DNA from: Larix kaempferi
Taxonomy: Eukaryota > Streptophyta > Pinopsida > Pinales > Pinaceae
Direction of reading: 5' to 3'
Assembly (NCBI GenBank): GCA_027924585.1
Contig: BSBM01001937.1
Span: 186,001-250,000 of the forward strand
Length of the DNA stretch: 64,000 nucleotides
A program made the position numbers and the translations under genes. The first letter of the stretch is position 1. Every line of letters begins with the position of its first letter. This document shows positions 48,861-59,537 of this stretch, piece after piece. The notes beneath the pieces are model-generated. The model was not told where the DNA came from, did not search any database, and saw only the letters and a list, made by a program, of their open reading frames with translations.

Positions 48861-49538
48861 ACATTTCCCTAAGGCAACCTATGTCTGAATTTGAAACAAC
48901 ACCATACGGCTATACCCTTCAGGAATTTAATCACTGATAGTAGAGTTAAGAACCGGCCAAATGACCGATACCCTCATTCTTTTGTCAACATGTCAAACCG
49001 AAATTTAAAGCTTTTAGTGCCATTTAGATACATTTAAGCGTCCATTACTGTTTGGGCTCATCCGCTTCCACAAACGACCGATTGATAGAAGAAAACGACA
49101 GAGCTTGACATTAATTGATGATTTTTAAGTTATCCACGAGAAGGAAGACACTTATCATTCAAATTTCATGTAAAACAAGAAACCATTTTAGTAGAACCAG
49201 ATTTATAGTTAAAAACTACGATATTAAAACCGTTATTCATAGTATTCAGTTTTCATCACAAATTCCAGAGGGTGAACCTCGCAGGCAATATCGCAAAATG
49301 TTGCAAATACAAGAATAGAACACAGATAGGACAACGCAGATTGAGAATCACGTTGTCTTCACATGCCATACTGGCCATCAACAAAAACATCTAAAACTAT
49401 TTCCCAACACCTTTGACGAAAGTCTCGGCTAAGCCAGACTTAGAACCAGCAAAGTCACCATAGGAACCTCCGAGACTTACCGATTTGAATGCTTGTTCCA
49501 CTACTAGTGCAAAGGAGAAAACCACATACATCGTTTTA
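48861..49538. repeat. Direct repeat R2, interrupted by the LTR element
   Basis: Second copy of the repeat at 47289-47964. The LTR retrotransposon begins exactly where the two copies stop matching (after TTTTA at 49534-49538). Confidence 0.85.
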
Positions 49539-51564
49539 TGTCATGTCCCAAATTTGGTATTGGATCAAAATGGCCTAATCACATTGGCCCTATTCATTAG
49601 AGTTTGTCAAATTGATGCTAAAGGTCAAATAATTGCCAAGGAGGAAAATTACTAGTTTCCTAGGTTTGGGGTGGAAGCTTTGGGATTTGGAATAATGGGG
49701 ATAATAAATGATGTTTGAACATTAGAATGGCATAAATATTTAATAAAGGAGATAAATAAATATATACAAGTGAAAATAAAAGTGGCATTTCATCATGAAG
49801 ACACATGGAGGAAGTGGGACCCACATATGGCTAGATTTCCCCACTACACTTGGCATCATTCTCTCACCAATTCAAATTCAAGGTGAATGGTAACATACTT
49901 GGGGGAGTACAAAAGGTATTATTCATTTCATTACTCATCCAAGGTCGAAATATAGAGGAAGAGTAACTCCCATGGAAGAGGAAGAGGCAATTTGGATCTA
50001 GTGAGACACTTGGGCTAGATTCCCTAGCTCTATGACAACAATGATGAAGATGTTATGACACCTATGACACAAATCAGACCTGAAGGCTGACATATGACAT
50101 ATATGACATGTCAGGGCTAAAAATAGACTCCAAGAGGGCGCTCAAGGGTGTTAGGGCAGCTAAGATGCTTCCACATGTGATTTGGTGGAAGTGGGAGACT
50201 AGGAATTGTTGTACAAGTGGCGTTCTTTGGAATCTCTTCCCAACTTGAGTTGGCATGAGTCTCTTGGAAGGAATTCGACCCATTGAGGACATTAGAAGTT
50301 TATAAATGTCAATAACAAAGAATGAAACCAGCTTTTTATCATTTGTAGAATTTGCAATTGCATTTGTGAAGAGGGAGAGCTAGTGGATGACTAGTTTCTT
50401 GCCTTAGCCAATTTCGAGGGTGAAAGATTCCCATCCAAGTTGGCAATTGGAAAGGCCATTCAGACCTTTCATTTGGAGCTTTAATGGAGTCTTTATTTGC
50501 AGGTGTAAGCTATAGGGCAGCTCATGGTTTCTTCTATTGCAACTCGCTCCTTCAACCATTTCCAGTTTTGATGGCATATTCTTGATCCTTGAGGGAGGGC
50601 GTTTTTGGTGAGCTATTGTACTCTTTGGGGGAGCTTATAATGCCCCATTTCTTTTGTAATATGAAGTAAATACTCTGTTCTTCATCTCCAGAAAGTTTCA
50701 GGTCGAAATTCCAAGTAGAAATGTATAAATCTCATTTTTAATGGAAAAACAATGCCATTTCCCCACTACCTTGTTGTGAACCAATGTATTGATGATGATT
50801 TCGAATGAATGGATGATTCTATGATGAATTTGTGATTAATGGACTGCCATGGATGTATTTTACAAGTTTCATGTACTGTACTTGAGCATTTGAAGTATTT
50901 TTACTCGGTTTAATTGCATTGGGAGAAGAAATAGTGCCATTTCCCCAAGGGTCGAATTGGTGATTTTTGCAGTTGAATGGGAGAGGGTGAGAACAGTTGT
51001 AATAAACCATTAATGGTGCATATGAGACCTTAATAACATAATTAACACATTACATACCTCTGTTCATAAATTTGAGTGGGTTTGGAGGCATTTGGGAAGC
51101 CATTTTCAGTACTTACATTAGGGGGATTTGAACCCCAAATTACTAGTAAAATTGCATACTTGGTCCAGAATCTTAAGAGAGTTTGCAGAGGTATTTTGGT
51201 GGCCATATGTTATCCCTGAACATCATATTCAATCCCTAATATCATTAATACACCTTCCTTGAAGATTTGAAGGCATTTGGAGTCAATTTGAGACCTAGAG
51301 ACCAATACTAGTCAAAGGGAAATCACTAGTAAAGTTACCTACATTGACCAGAATTGAAAGAGTATTTGCAGAAGTGTTTTAAAGGTACAAAGGCATCCCT
51401 GAAACACATATTTATGTTCTAATATCATTCATATACCTTCTCAGAAGATTTGGGATCATTTGGGGCAAATTTGGGACCTAGAGATCGAAACTAGTCAAAG
51501 GTCGAACCAAGGAAAAAAGTGGAAAATTGCAATTTTAATAAAATTCCTAACAAGGGACATTACA
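49539..51564 (+). repeat. 5' LTR
   Basis: 2026 bp, starting TG and ending CA, directly followed by one base and then the primer-binding site. It matches the 3' LTR almost perfectly; all differences I found lie in its first ~1300 bp and the remaining ~700 bp look identical. It contains several blocks around GACCTAGAGA(C/T)C that look like old internal duplications (about 51290 and 51475). Confidence 0.95.
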
Positions 51565-51565
51565 G

Positions 51566-51581
51566 TGGTATCAGAGCATGG
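51566..51581 (+). promoter_or_regulatory. Primer-binding site (tRNA-iMet)
   Basis: TGGTATCAGAGCATGG: the first twelve bases are the exact complement of the 3' end of plant initiator tRNA-Met (…GCTCTGATACCA). It lies one base after the 5' LTR. Confidence 0.9.
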
Positions 51582-51621
51582 TCCTTGCACCTGTGTATTA
51601 GGTACATACATTCAAGAATAA

Positions 51622-54063
51622 TTGGCAGCCATTTCTTACTATTATGATGAATCCTATGAGTACAATTCTTATGATGAATATGCAGATGCTTATGAGCAAT
51701 ATGAAGCAGAATGTGAATGGTATGAGGAAAAGGTGCCATCATGCAACACTTCTTACAATTTCAAGAGAAATGAAGATTATTCTTATGACTTTAAATCTGA
51801 TGAATATGAATGTGTCACACCAACCAAGGATAATTCTATGAGTGAGTTCCAAAGATGGAGAGCAAATTATAAAACCTTGCCCCAGCAATATCAAAAATAT
51901 CAAGAATATCTTGCTTCGAGCAAAAATACACAAAATGACATGTCTTTTGAGTACTATGCTGAACATGTTTTTGAAAATAGGCCCAAAAATGAAGATGTGG
52001 AGTTAGTGAAGAAAGGTTTATGCCCTTCTTGTAAGAACCCTTGGAGCGAGTATCATATATGTGTGCATGAAATGATGTCCTCTTTGATGAGAGCTTTTGA
52101 GATTTATTCAAGAAGAGATTCCAAATGTACCGATCCTAAGGAAAACAAGGGGAAAAATGAATCAGCTTGCTTGAAGGAGAAAAATGAAGAGACATCACAA
52201 GAGCATGAAGAAGATTCTATTGAAAATATGGAAGATCATTTCGAGACACCTTCTAGCTTATACATGAACCAAAGAGCATCTACTGATGGATGTTTAAACT
52301 ATGAAGGAGTACCTACTGATGGGTGCTCACACCTCTATGTTGGTGACATAGAGATCACTTTTGAAAGTGTTGCTGCAAGACCAAGTTCCATTAAGCATGA
52401 TAATGAAGACCTTGTAGCAGTTGAAGAAGAACCAAGATCAACTTCCCCATCACCACTTGAGCTTCATGAAGTTGGTCCAAGCAAAAATGAAGAAGATGAG
52501 GAGGTTCATTTGCAAGAGCCTCATTTTCTTGAAGGGTCCTTAAAGATGAATGAAAAGAAGATACAAGATTCCCTCAACATTCTCCATGAGACTCAAGCAT
52601 TGGTGTCAAATTCTTGTTGGAGAGCTACTTCATTGGAGGAAACATCCTTCCTTGAAGATATGGAGAAGATTCAAAAAGCAATGTGCCACATCAAAGGTAA
52701 TTTCATGTCTTTGCTTTTTGATAGAAACCATTTGTTTGAGCTTAATGAATTGTTACATGATGCATACTTGAAGAATAATGAGGATATTCATAAGCTCACA
52801 ATTCAAAATGAGCAACTTCTTGAAAAGTTGCAAGATACTTGTTTTTCCTCCTATGTTTCAGATTGTCAAATGGTAGATTGTTTGGAGGATTCTCATGACA
52901 TGGTGGATCATGAGAAATGTGAAAATTTGAATGTTCTTGATGTGTTTGGAAATGAACTTGAAGAGATCCAAACACTTGATGTGGTGGAAGAAGAATTTGA
53001 ATTGCCTATTGATGAAGGTTGTGCAATTTTTAAAGAAGAGCATGATTCATCTACATTGGAACCAAACTATGACAAAGAGTTCACACTTTTGAAGGAGCTG
53101 CATGATACTACCCATATGGATCCTCCCCATGATGAAACTTCTGTACTTTTTGATCATTTGGGTGATTTGGTTCATTCTCCTACATCCTACAATTCCATGT
53201 TTTGCAACATTAGTCTCAATGAAGTATGGGTGAAAGGGTTCTTTTTGATGGTGCCACATGAGGAGTATGATATGGTTGGAGCACATTCTTATTCACATTT
53301 GCAGCAGCATACTTTATTACTTTATGATGATGCACATCTACATGGATGCACCTATGATATGCATTTGAGTCACTTGAAGACTCATGGTTTTTCTTGCTCA
53401 ACACTTGATTCATTTGATGTTGGAGGAACTTCATCCAACACTTGGGTGAATAGATTTATGATTGGAGAACATTTTTGTTGGAAGCCACATACTTTGTTAT
53501 ATCTTTATGATGATCACATTCAGGGATGTATGGGTGAGACTTCTTTGAGTCATTTGAAGTCTCCTTGTTTTTTCTGCTCATTATTTGGTTCAGATTTTAG
53601 TGGAGATTCTTCATTCACTTCTTGGATGAAAGAATACATGGCTGAATATTTTGATGCATATCACATCCTTTTGGAGCAGCTTTATAGTACATGGGATCCT
53701 CACCTATGTCATTGGAGCAGATTTGATTGGTCACTTGAAGCTTGTATGCACTTGGAAAACGGTGGTCTACTTGCTTGGAGGTATAAGCACTTTCATGATC
53801 CTTTGATGAAGCACCTCCTTGATATTAATTTTCATTATGTAGTTATGTACTTTGATGATATATATTTTGTACTCATGATGTTTGGAAGAATGCATACAAG
53901 AAAATGGGATCCAGGAATCCTCTTATATGATGGTATGGGTTGGAGAGCACTCTTAATTGTTCGGGTGCAATACAAGCAATGGGACCCTGGAATAATTTTT
54001 ATCTCATTGGTTTCAAATTTTTTGGGGAAACAAGCAGTATGGGAGATGGATTTTCCCACTTAA
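51622..54063 (+). CDS. 813-codon gag-derived protein of a non-autonomous LTR element
   Basis: A single uninterrupted frame fills the element interior. The N-terminus is Tyr/Asp/Glu-rich. Residues about 130-145 contain CPSCKNPWSEYHIC, a C-x2-C-x7-H-x-C knuckle with the spacing of plant Ty3/Gypsy gag (usual form CxNCDxxxxPGHxC). The middle is acidic and probably coiled (about 170-480). The C-terminal third has two related ~60-residue repeats (about 563-620 and 622-680, each with HTLL..YDD, HLK and a tryptophan-containing end) and three WDP motifs near the end. No protease, RT or integrase motif is seen. The first codon of the open frame is TTG (TTGGCAGCC); the first in-frame ATG is at 51838, residue 73, so the original ATG has probably mutated or a non-AUG start is used. 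The function is unknown: perhaps a particle protein adapted to trans-mobilisation. Confidence 0.7.
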   Translation: MAAISYYYDESYEYNSYDEYADAYEQYEAECEWYEEKVPSCNTSYNFKRNEDYSYDFKSDEYECVTPTKDNSMSEFQRWRANYKTLPQQYQKYQEYLASSKNTQNDMSFEYYAEHVFENRPKNEDVELVKKGLCPSCKNPWSEYHICVHEMMSSLMRAFEIYSRRDSKCTDPKENKGKNESACLKEKNEETSQEHEEDSIENMEDHFETPSSLYMNQRASTDGCLNYEGVPTDGCSHLYVGDIEITFESVAARPSSIKHDNEDLVAVEEEPRSTSPSPLELHEVGPSKNEEDEEVHLQEPHFLEGSLKMNEKKIQDSLNILHETQALVSNSCWRATSLEETSFLEDMEKIQKAMCHIKGNFMSLLFDRNHLFELNELLHDAYLKNNEDIHKLTIQNEQLLEKLQDTCFSSYVSDCQMVDCLEDSHDMVDHEKCENLNVLDVFGNELEEIQTLDVVEEEFELPIDEGCAIFKEEHDSSTLEPNYDKEFTLLKELHDTTHMDPPHDETSVLFDHLGDLVHSPTSYNSMFCNISLNEVWVKGFFLMVPHEEYDMVGAHSYSHLQQHTLLLYDDAHLHGCTYDMHLSHLKTHGFSCSTLDSFDVGGTSSNTWVNRFMIGEHFCWKPHTLLYLYDDHIQGCMGETSLSHLKSPCFFCSLFGSDFSGDSSFTSWMKEYMAEYFDAYHILLEQLYSTWDPHLCHWSRFDWSLEACMHLENGGLLAWRYKHFHDPLMKHLLDINFHYVVMYFDDIYFVLMMFGRMHTRKWDPGILLYDGMGWRALLIVRVQYKQWDPGIIFISLVSNFLGKQAVWEMDFPT

Positions 54064-54236
54064 TAAAGCGATTTTTATCAGAGTAGTGCAGCAGCAAGCA
54101 TGTTGGTTCCTCTCTAAAATCTTCATGGAAACTCAAAGACTCAAGGTTGGGCAATTCAATGGCAACTTCAAAGAATTATACAGAAAGCAGGTTCTTCAAC
54201 ACCCATGTTTAAAATTGCTTGAGGACAAGCAATATT

Positions 54237-54248
54237 GGGAAGGGAGGA
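54237..54248 (+). promoter_or_regulatory. Polypurine tract
   Basis: GGGAAGGGAGGA two bases before the 3' LTR; the plus-strand priming site for reverse transcription. The preceding CTTGAGGACAAGC is common in this position in plant Gypsy elements. Confidence 0.8.
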
Positions 54249-54250
54249 TT

Positions 54251-56253
54251 TGTCATGTCCCAAATTTGGTATTGGATCAAAATGGCCTAATCACATTGGC
54301 CCTATTCATTAGAGTTTGTCAAATTGATGCTAAAGGTCAAATAATTGCCAAGGAGGAAAATTACTAGTTTCCTAGGTTTGGGGTGGAAGCTTTGGGATTT
54401 GGAATAATGGGGATAATAAATGATGTTTGAACATTAGAATGGCATAAATATTTAATAAAGGAGATAAATAAATATATACAAGTGAAAATCAAAGTGGCAT
54501 TTCATCATGAAGACACATGGAGGAAGTGGGACCCACATATGGCTAGATTTCCCCACTACACTTGGCATCATTCTCTCACCAATTCGAATTCAAGGTGAAT
54601 GGTAACATACTTGGGGGAGTCCAAAAGGTATTATTCATTTCATTACTCATCCAAGGTCGAAATATAGAGGAAGAGTAACTCCCATGGAAGAGGAAGAGGC
54701 AATTTGGAGCTAGTGAGACACTTGGGCTAGATTCCCTAGCTCTATGACAACAATGATGAAGATGTTATGACACCTATGACACAAATCAGACCTGAAGGCT
54801 GACATATGACATATATGACATGTCAGGGCTAAAAATAGACTCCAAGAGGGCGCTCAAGGGTGTTAGGGCAGCTAAGATGCTTCCACATGTGATTTGGTGG
54901 AAGTGGGAGACTAGAAATTGTTGTACAAGTGGCGTTCTTTGGAATCTCTTCCCAACTTGAGTTGGCATGAGTCTATTGGAAGGAATTCGACCCATGGAGG
55001 AAATTAGAAGTTTATAAATTTCAATAACAAAGAATGAAACCAGCTTTTGATCATTTGTAGAATTTGCAATTGCATTTGTGAAGAGGGAGAGCTAGTGGAT
55101 GACTAGTTTCTTGCCTTAGCCAATTTCGAGGGTGAAAGATTCCCATCCAAGTTGGCAATTGGAAAGGCCATTCAGACCTTTCATTTGGAGCTTTAATGGA
55201 TTCTTTATTTGTAGGTGTAAGCTATAGGGCAGCTCATGGTTTCTTCTATTGCAACTCGCTCCTTCAACCATTTCCAGTTTTGATGGCATATTCTTGATCC
55301 TTGAGGGAGGGCGTTTTTGGTGAGCTATTGTACTCTTTGGGGGAGCTTATAATGCCCCATTTCTTTTGTAATATGAAGTAAATACTCTGTTCTTCATCTC
55401 CAGAAAGTTTCAGGTCGAAATTCCAAGTAGAAATGTATAAATCTCATTTTTAATGGAAAAACAATGCCATTTCCCCACTACCTTGTTGTGAACCAATGTA
55501 TTGATGATGATTTCGAATGAATGGATGATTCTATGATGCATTTGTGATTAATGGACTGCCATGGATGTATTTTACAAGTTTCATGTACTGTACTTGAGCA
55601 TTTGAAGTATTTTTACTCGGTTTAATTGCATTGGGAGAAGAAATAGTGCCATTTCCCCAAGGGTCGAATTGGTGATTTTTGCAGTTGAATGGGAGAGGGT
55701 GAGAACAGTTGTAATAAACCATTAATGGTGCATATGAGACCTTAATAACATAATTAACACATTACATACCTCTGTTCATAAATTTGAGTGGGTTTGGAGG
55801 CATTTGGGAAGCCATTTTCAGTACTTACATTAGGGGGATTTGAACCCCAAATTACTAGTAAAATTGCATACTTGGTCCAGAATCTTAAGAGAGTTTGCAG
55901 AGGTATTTTGGTGGCCATATGTTATCCCTGAACATCATATTCAATCCCTAATATCATTAATACACCTTCCTTGAAGATTTGAAGGCATTTGGAGTCAATT
56001 TGAGACCTAGAGACCAATACTAGTCAAAGGGAAATCACTAGTAAAGTTACCTACATTGACCAGAATTGAAAGAGTATTTGCAGAAGTGTTTTAAAGGTAC
56101 AAAGGCATCCCTGAAACACATATTTATGTTCTAATATCATTCATATACCTTCTCAGAAGATTTGGGATCATTTGGGGCAAATTTGGGACCTAGAGATCGA
56201 AACTAGTCAAAGGTCGAACCAAGGAAAAAAGTGGAAAATTGCAATTTTAATAA
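54251..56253 (+). repeat. 3' LTR, right end truncated
   Basis: Matches the 5' LTR to GCAATTTTAATAA and then switches to unrelated sequence (CCACCTGTCGCG...). The terminal ~23 bases, including the final CA, are missing together with the right-hand target duplication, which indicates a small deletion after insertion. Confidence 0.95.
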
Positions 56254-57767
56254 CCACCTGTCGCGTTAGACTTGTTCCATTTTCGTATGATAACCATAAC
56301 CATCACATTGTGCAGAAAGTGCCGAAGACATTTCCCGGCGCAAAAAACTAGACAAGCTTATATGCCACGCGTTGCTACGCCCACCACCTGTTATTTACAC
56401 TAAGCAGCAACTAAGCCTTAACTCGGATGACGCACCTTCCGCTGGCAAAACAAGAAGCGATTACCGAGGCTGACGTTATCAGCTCTAATCCAATGAAACG
56501 TTAACAAATTAGCACTATTTAAAAATTTATATAAATAATTTTTTTTCCAACTATTTACAAATAACCCAAAACCATAGTATGGAGGAAAAATTTATAGCCA
56601 TAGGCACCAAACTAGGTGCAAATTAATAGGGTCTTGATGAAATATATAATATCCCCTACGGGGACATAATAATTTGGAAACAGTATCTGCTTTAAAGGGG
56701 CACAGAAATGTCTTCTCCCTTATCCTCTTCCATGGGATCCCACCAGAACAGCTGAAGAGCGACCGATTATTTTATCTATCAATTCATCTTGTCTAATATT
56801 TTTGGAAATATGATTGATACTATTCTCTATCAATTCATCTTCTAAACATTTTTGGAAATATGAACATTTATATCACCCTCCATTAACCATGTTCTATGGG
56901 TTTTCAGGGAATAATAGCTTTTCGCTGGACATTCTATCTATCGCCAGCTGTATGGCTACTCCATTTGTATGCAAGCAATCCAGAGTATTGGGATGACACT
57001 TATGAATAGAGGGGCTCTCAGGTATCAATAGCACCCTGAATGAGGCTAAGAGACTAATCTATAGAATTTTTAATTCCCCAATTAGTCCATATAAATTTCT
57101 GCTCTCATCTAAAAATTAAAAACTAAATAAATCAAAACAATAGGCATTACAAATTTACACAGGCTTACATTATTCAATTATATCCTTTCGAGTGATAGAT
57201 TTTTTATGCTTGAGCTTTAAGAATCCCTTCTAGGCATGTGTCAATCTACGGAGCAACATGGCATTTTAGTATTGTACAGTACTGGTTAAGGAAAGTGTCA
57301 TTCTGCTAAAGCAACATGGTACCTTAGTATGGTATAACATTATGAATGTAAAGAGTTTCATTTTAAATATTATTTAAATATACATAAGTGTGTTACCTTA
57401 GTGTGGTATAACATTAGGAAGGCAAAGAGCTTCCTTTTAAGTATTATTTAAATATACATAATGGGGAGAGACCCAAAAAAAATTGAAATATTAGATGGAT
57501 ATATATGTTAATTTATTTTATAAATACTTTAAAGTAATGGTATGCTTATTTTTATATTATTACTTTTTTATTTTTTATTTTTCATTATGAATTATAAACA
57601 ATATATAAGTGATGCATTTCACTTACATTTTGCTGTATCCAATGTCCATGTGTGGTTTAATGGTTGAGATTGGGTGTTCCCGTGCAAACAATCTAGTCCA
57701 TATCTTAATGGTTGTAGAGTCCTTTGTGTGTGTGTGAGGAAGGTGTTCAACCTCTAGGAATTGAGTT
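56254..57767. other. Spacer with third copy of the hairpin-ended repeat
   Basis: 56447-56672 is the third copy of the repeat at 25634-25862, in the same orientation. It ends with the same hairpin (CCCCTACGGGG, which loses one loop base match) and ACATAATAAT. Two related ~70-bp AT-rich units around GTATGGTATAACATTA follow at about 57320-57460. No gene is supported. Confidence 0.6.
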
Positions 57768-58177
57768 TCCTCCAAAGTCAAAGAGATTTAACACATTCGA
57801 CATGCCTAATTGGTTAAGTGGGTTGGGTTTCCTCCAAAGTCAAAGAGATTTAATGGGATGAATGAGGGATCATCCATCCCATTTGTTGTATTGGGAACCT
57901 AGTAAGTTAGGTTTATTATTAAATAAAAGAGCTCACTTAATAACTCTCTTGACTTAGTCCTATGTGTCCAGACGGCTTATAAACCTATAAAGGCTATCAA
58001 GTCTTCATTTAATGACAAGTTAGTATTTTGGCCTTCTCATTCATATTGTGTTATTGTTAGTTCTGATTATTTTTAGTCTATTAGTTTGAGAGGTGAGGCT
58101 CAAAGAACCATCTTTGAGCCTCACCCCTCCTATTGCATATCATTTAACACATTCGACATGCCTAATTGGTTAAGTGG
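57768..58177. repeat. Local repeats (TTTCCTCCAAAGTCAAAGAG and CATTCGACATGCCTAATTGG units)
   Basis: TTTCCTCCAAAGTCAAAGAG occurs at about 57768 and 57828. CATTCGACATGCCTAATTGG followed by TTAAGTGG occurs at about 57795 and 58149. The latter contains an A-box-like TGGTTAAGTGG, so these could be tRNA-related SINE pieces, but no B box lies at a suitable distance. Confidence 0.5.
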
Positions 58178-58239
58178 ATCCTAATAGGATACTTTATCCT
58201 TATAAATATCATTTTTTAGAATAAGTTTTGTATACTTAA

Positions 58240-58437
58240 GTAGGTATAACAATTAAGAACATTTGTGTCATGCTTAGAGGTCACAAATTCGAATCCAAAG
58301 AGGGGTAGAGTATGTGCACCTCCATAGACTAATTGGTGAAATCACTGCATGGAGGGGATTTCTTGTCCCACCGAAAATCACAAACAAGGGGGTCTAATAT
58401 ATCAATTTGGCCATTGGGTAGCTTGTGACCTTAAAAT
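58240..58437 (+). repeat. Possible tRNA-derived SINE, cut by the Copia element
   Basis: GTATAACAATTAAGAAC (A-box-like) is followed after a short gap by GGTCACAAATTCGAATCC (B-box-like, close to the GGTTCGAATCC consensus), a tRNA-like arrangement. The downstream part ends where the Copia LTR starts at 58438. No A-tail is visible. Modest confidence. Confidence 0.35.
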
Positions 58438-59470
58438 TGTAAATTTTCTGTGTATTTGCAGCTTGCTGGTTTATGCCAAGTTTTCAGTGTTTTTCATCCC
58501 CAGCCGGTTTTCAATTGGCTGGAAATTACTTATGAAATTTTCAGAACAATAAACACGCTGTAAATTCACATTAATAGGCAGAAAATTAAATTTAACATGC
58601 ACGCCATAAAAATTTCAGACTCAGAAATTTTTGGCCAAATAAGCCCTGGAAAAACCCCCACGGGGAAAACTAGTCAGAGAAAGAGAAAGATTTATTTCTT
58701 CAGCAGAAAAATTTAGTACAATAATTTTTCAGTCAAAGATGTACTTATCTCAACCACCCAAAGTCACCCAGAAATCTGCCTTGATTTCTGTGCCAACCTG
58801 CAACTCAAAACTGAACTAAGTGTCTTGATTTCTATGCCACAAATCTGTCTCGATTTCTGTGCCAAAACAACACCTCGAAAGCTATTCCAAACATCTTGAA
58901 ATTCGTGCAGCAGGACTACCTCGAAAACTGTGCAGAAAGTACAACTATACGGATGCCTCAAAAATTGTGCAGAAAAGTACAACTGTACGGACTCCTCGAA
59001 AACTGTGTAGAAAGTACAATTGTACGGATGCATCTGAAACTGTGCATAAAGTACGCCTATACTGACGCCTCAAAAACTGTGCAGAAAGTATGACTGTACA
59101 GACGCCTCGAAAACTGTGCAGAAAGTACAGCTGTACTGATGCCTTGGGAAATGTGCCTATAATAAATGTTGGAAACCTCCTCGATTCCTGTGCTGGAAAA
59201 CCTCTCCTTGGAAATCATGCTACTCTCTCTTCTCTTCTCTTTTCTTCACTTGAATCTCTCAAAAGTGAAGTGAAATGCCTCCCTCAATGCTTTTTGTTCA
59301 AACCCTAGGGTTTTCTAAATCCAATGGGTGAGATTGACTTAGATCAATGGTTGAAATTAAATGCTCCATTTATTTCTCATAAATTATTAATTTCACCCAC
59401 ACACTTAAATTGAACAAAAAGTGACTTTGAGTTTATAAAGTCTCATTAAGTGCTTTTAATGTGAGGGTCA
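58438..59470 (-). repeat. 3' LTR of the Copia element
   Basis: 1033 bp; on the minus strand it starts TGACCC after the polypurine tract and ends TTTACA. It contains a six-unit 37-bp tandem repeat at about 58920-59142. Confidence 0.9.
58920..59142. repeat. Six 37-bp units inside the Copia LTR
   Basis: Each unit contains CTCGAAAACTGTGCAGAAAG (with variation) and the near-palindrome GTACAACTGTAC. Unit starts are at about 58920, 58957, 58995, 59032, 59069 and 59106. Repeats of this kind within LTRs often act as transcriptional enhancers in plant Copia elements; that role here is inference. Confidence 0.85.
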
Positions 59471-59487
59471 CCCTTTTCCCCCTTTCT
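59471..59487 (-). promoter_or_regulatory. Polypurine tract of the Copia element
   Basis: On the minus strand AGAAAGGGGGAAAAGGG abuts the TG of the 3' LTR. It fixes the LTR boundary. Confidence 0.9.
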
Positions 59488-59537
59488 AAGTGACTTAGGC
59501 AAATGTCACTTGGGGAACACTTCCCTAGGTACAAAAA

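Larger units (their letters stand above)
49539..56253 (+). mobile_element. Young non-autonomous LTR retrotransposon with a long gag-like ORF
   Basis: Complete at the left and slightly truncated at the right. Left LTR 49539-51564 (TGTCATG...TTACA); primer-binding site 51566-51581 (TGGTATCAGAGCATGG, complementary to the 3' end of initiator tRNA-Met); internal frame 51622-54063; CTTGAGGACAAGC box and polypurine tract GGGAAGGGAGGA at 54237-54248; right LTR 54251-56253, lacking the last ~23 bases. No reverse transcriptase, RNase H, integrase or protease is present in the 2.7-kb interior, so it must be mobilised by another element. About 13 substitutions between the LTRs by eye indicate recent insertion. 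The gag-type zinc knuckle and the GAGGACAAGC box suggest Ty3/Gypsy ancestry. A target duplication cannot be checked because the right end is lost. Confidence 0.9.

Noticed and set aside
49600-51010. Minus-strand frames of 60-72 codons inside the LTRs
   Set aside because: They occur identically in both LTRs because the LTRs are copies; no domain features and no start context.
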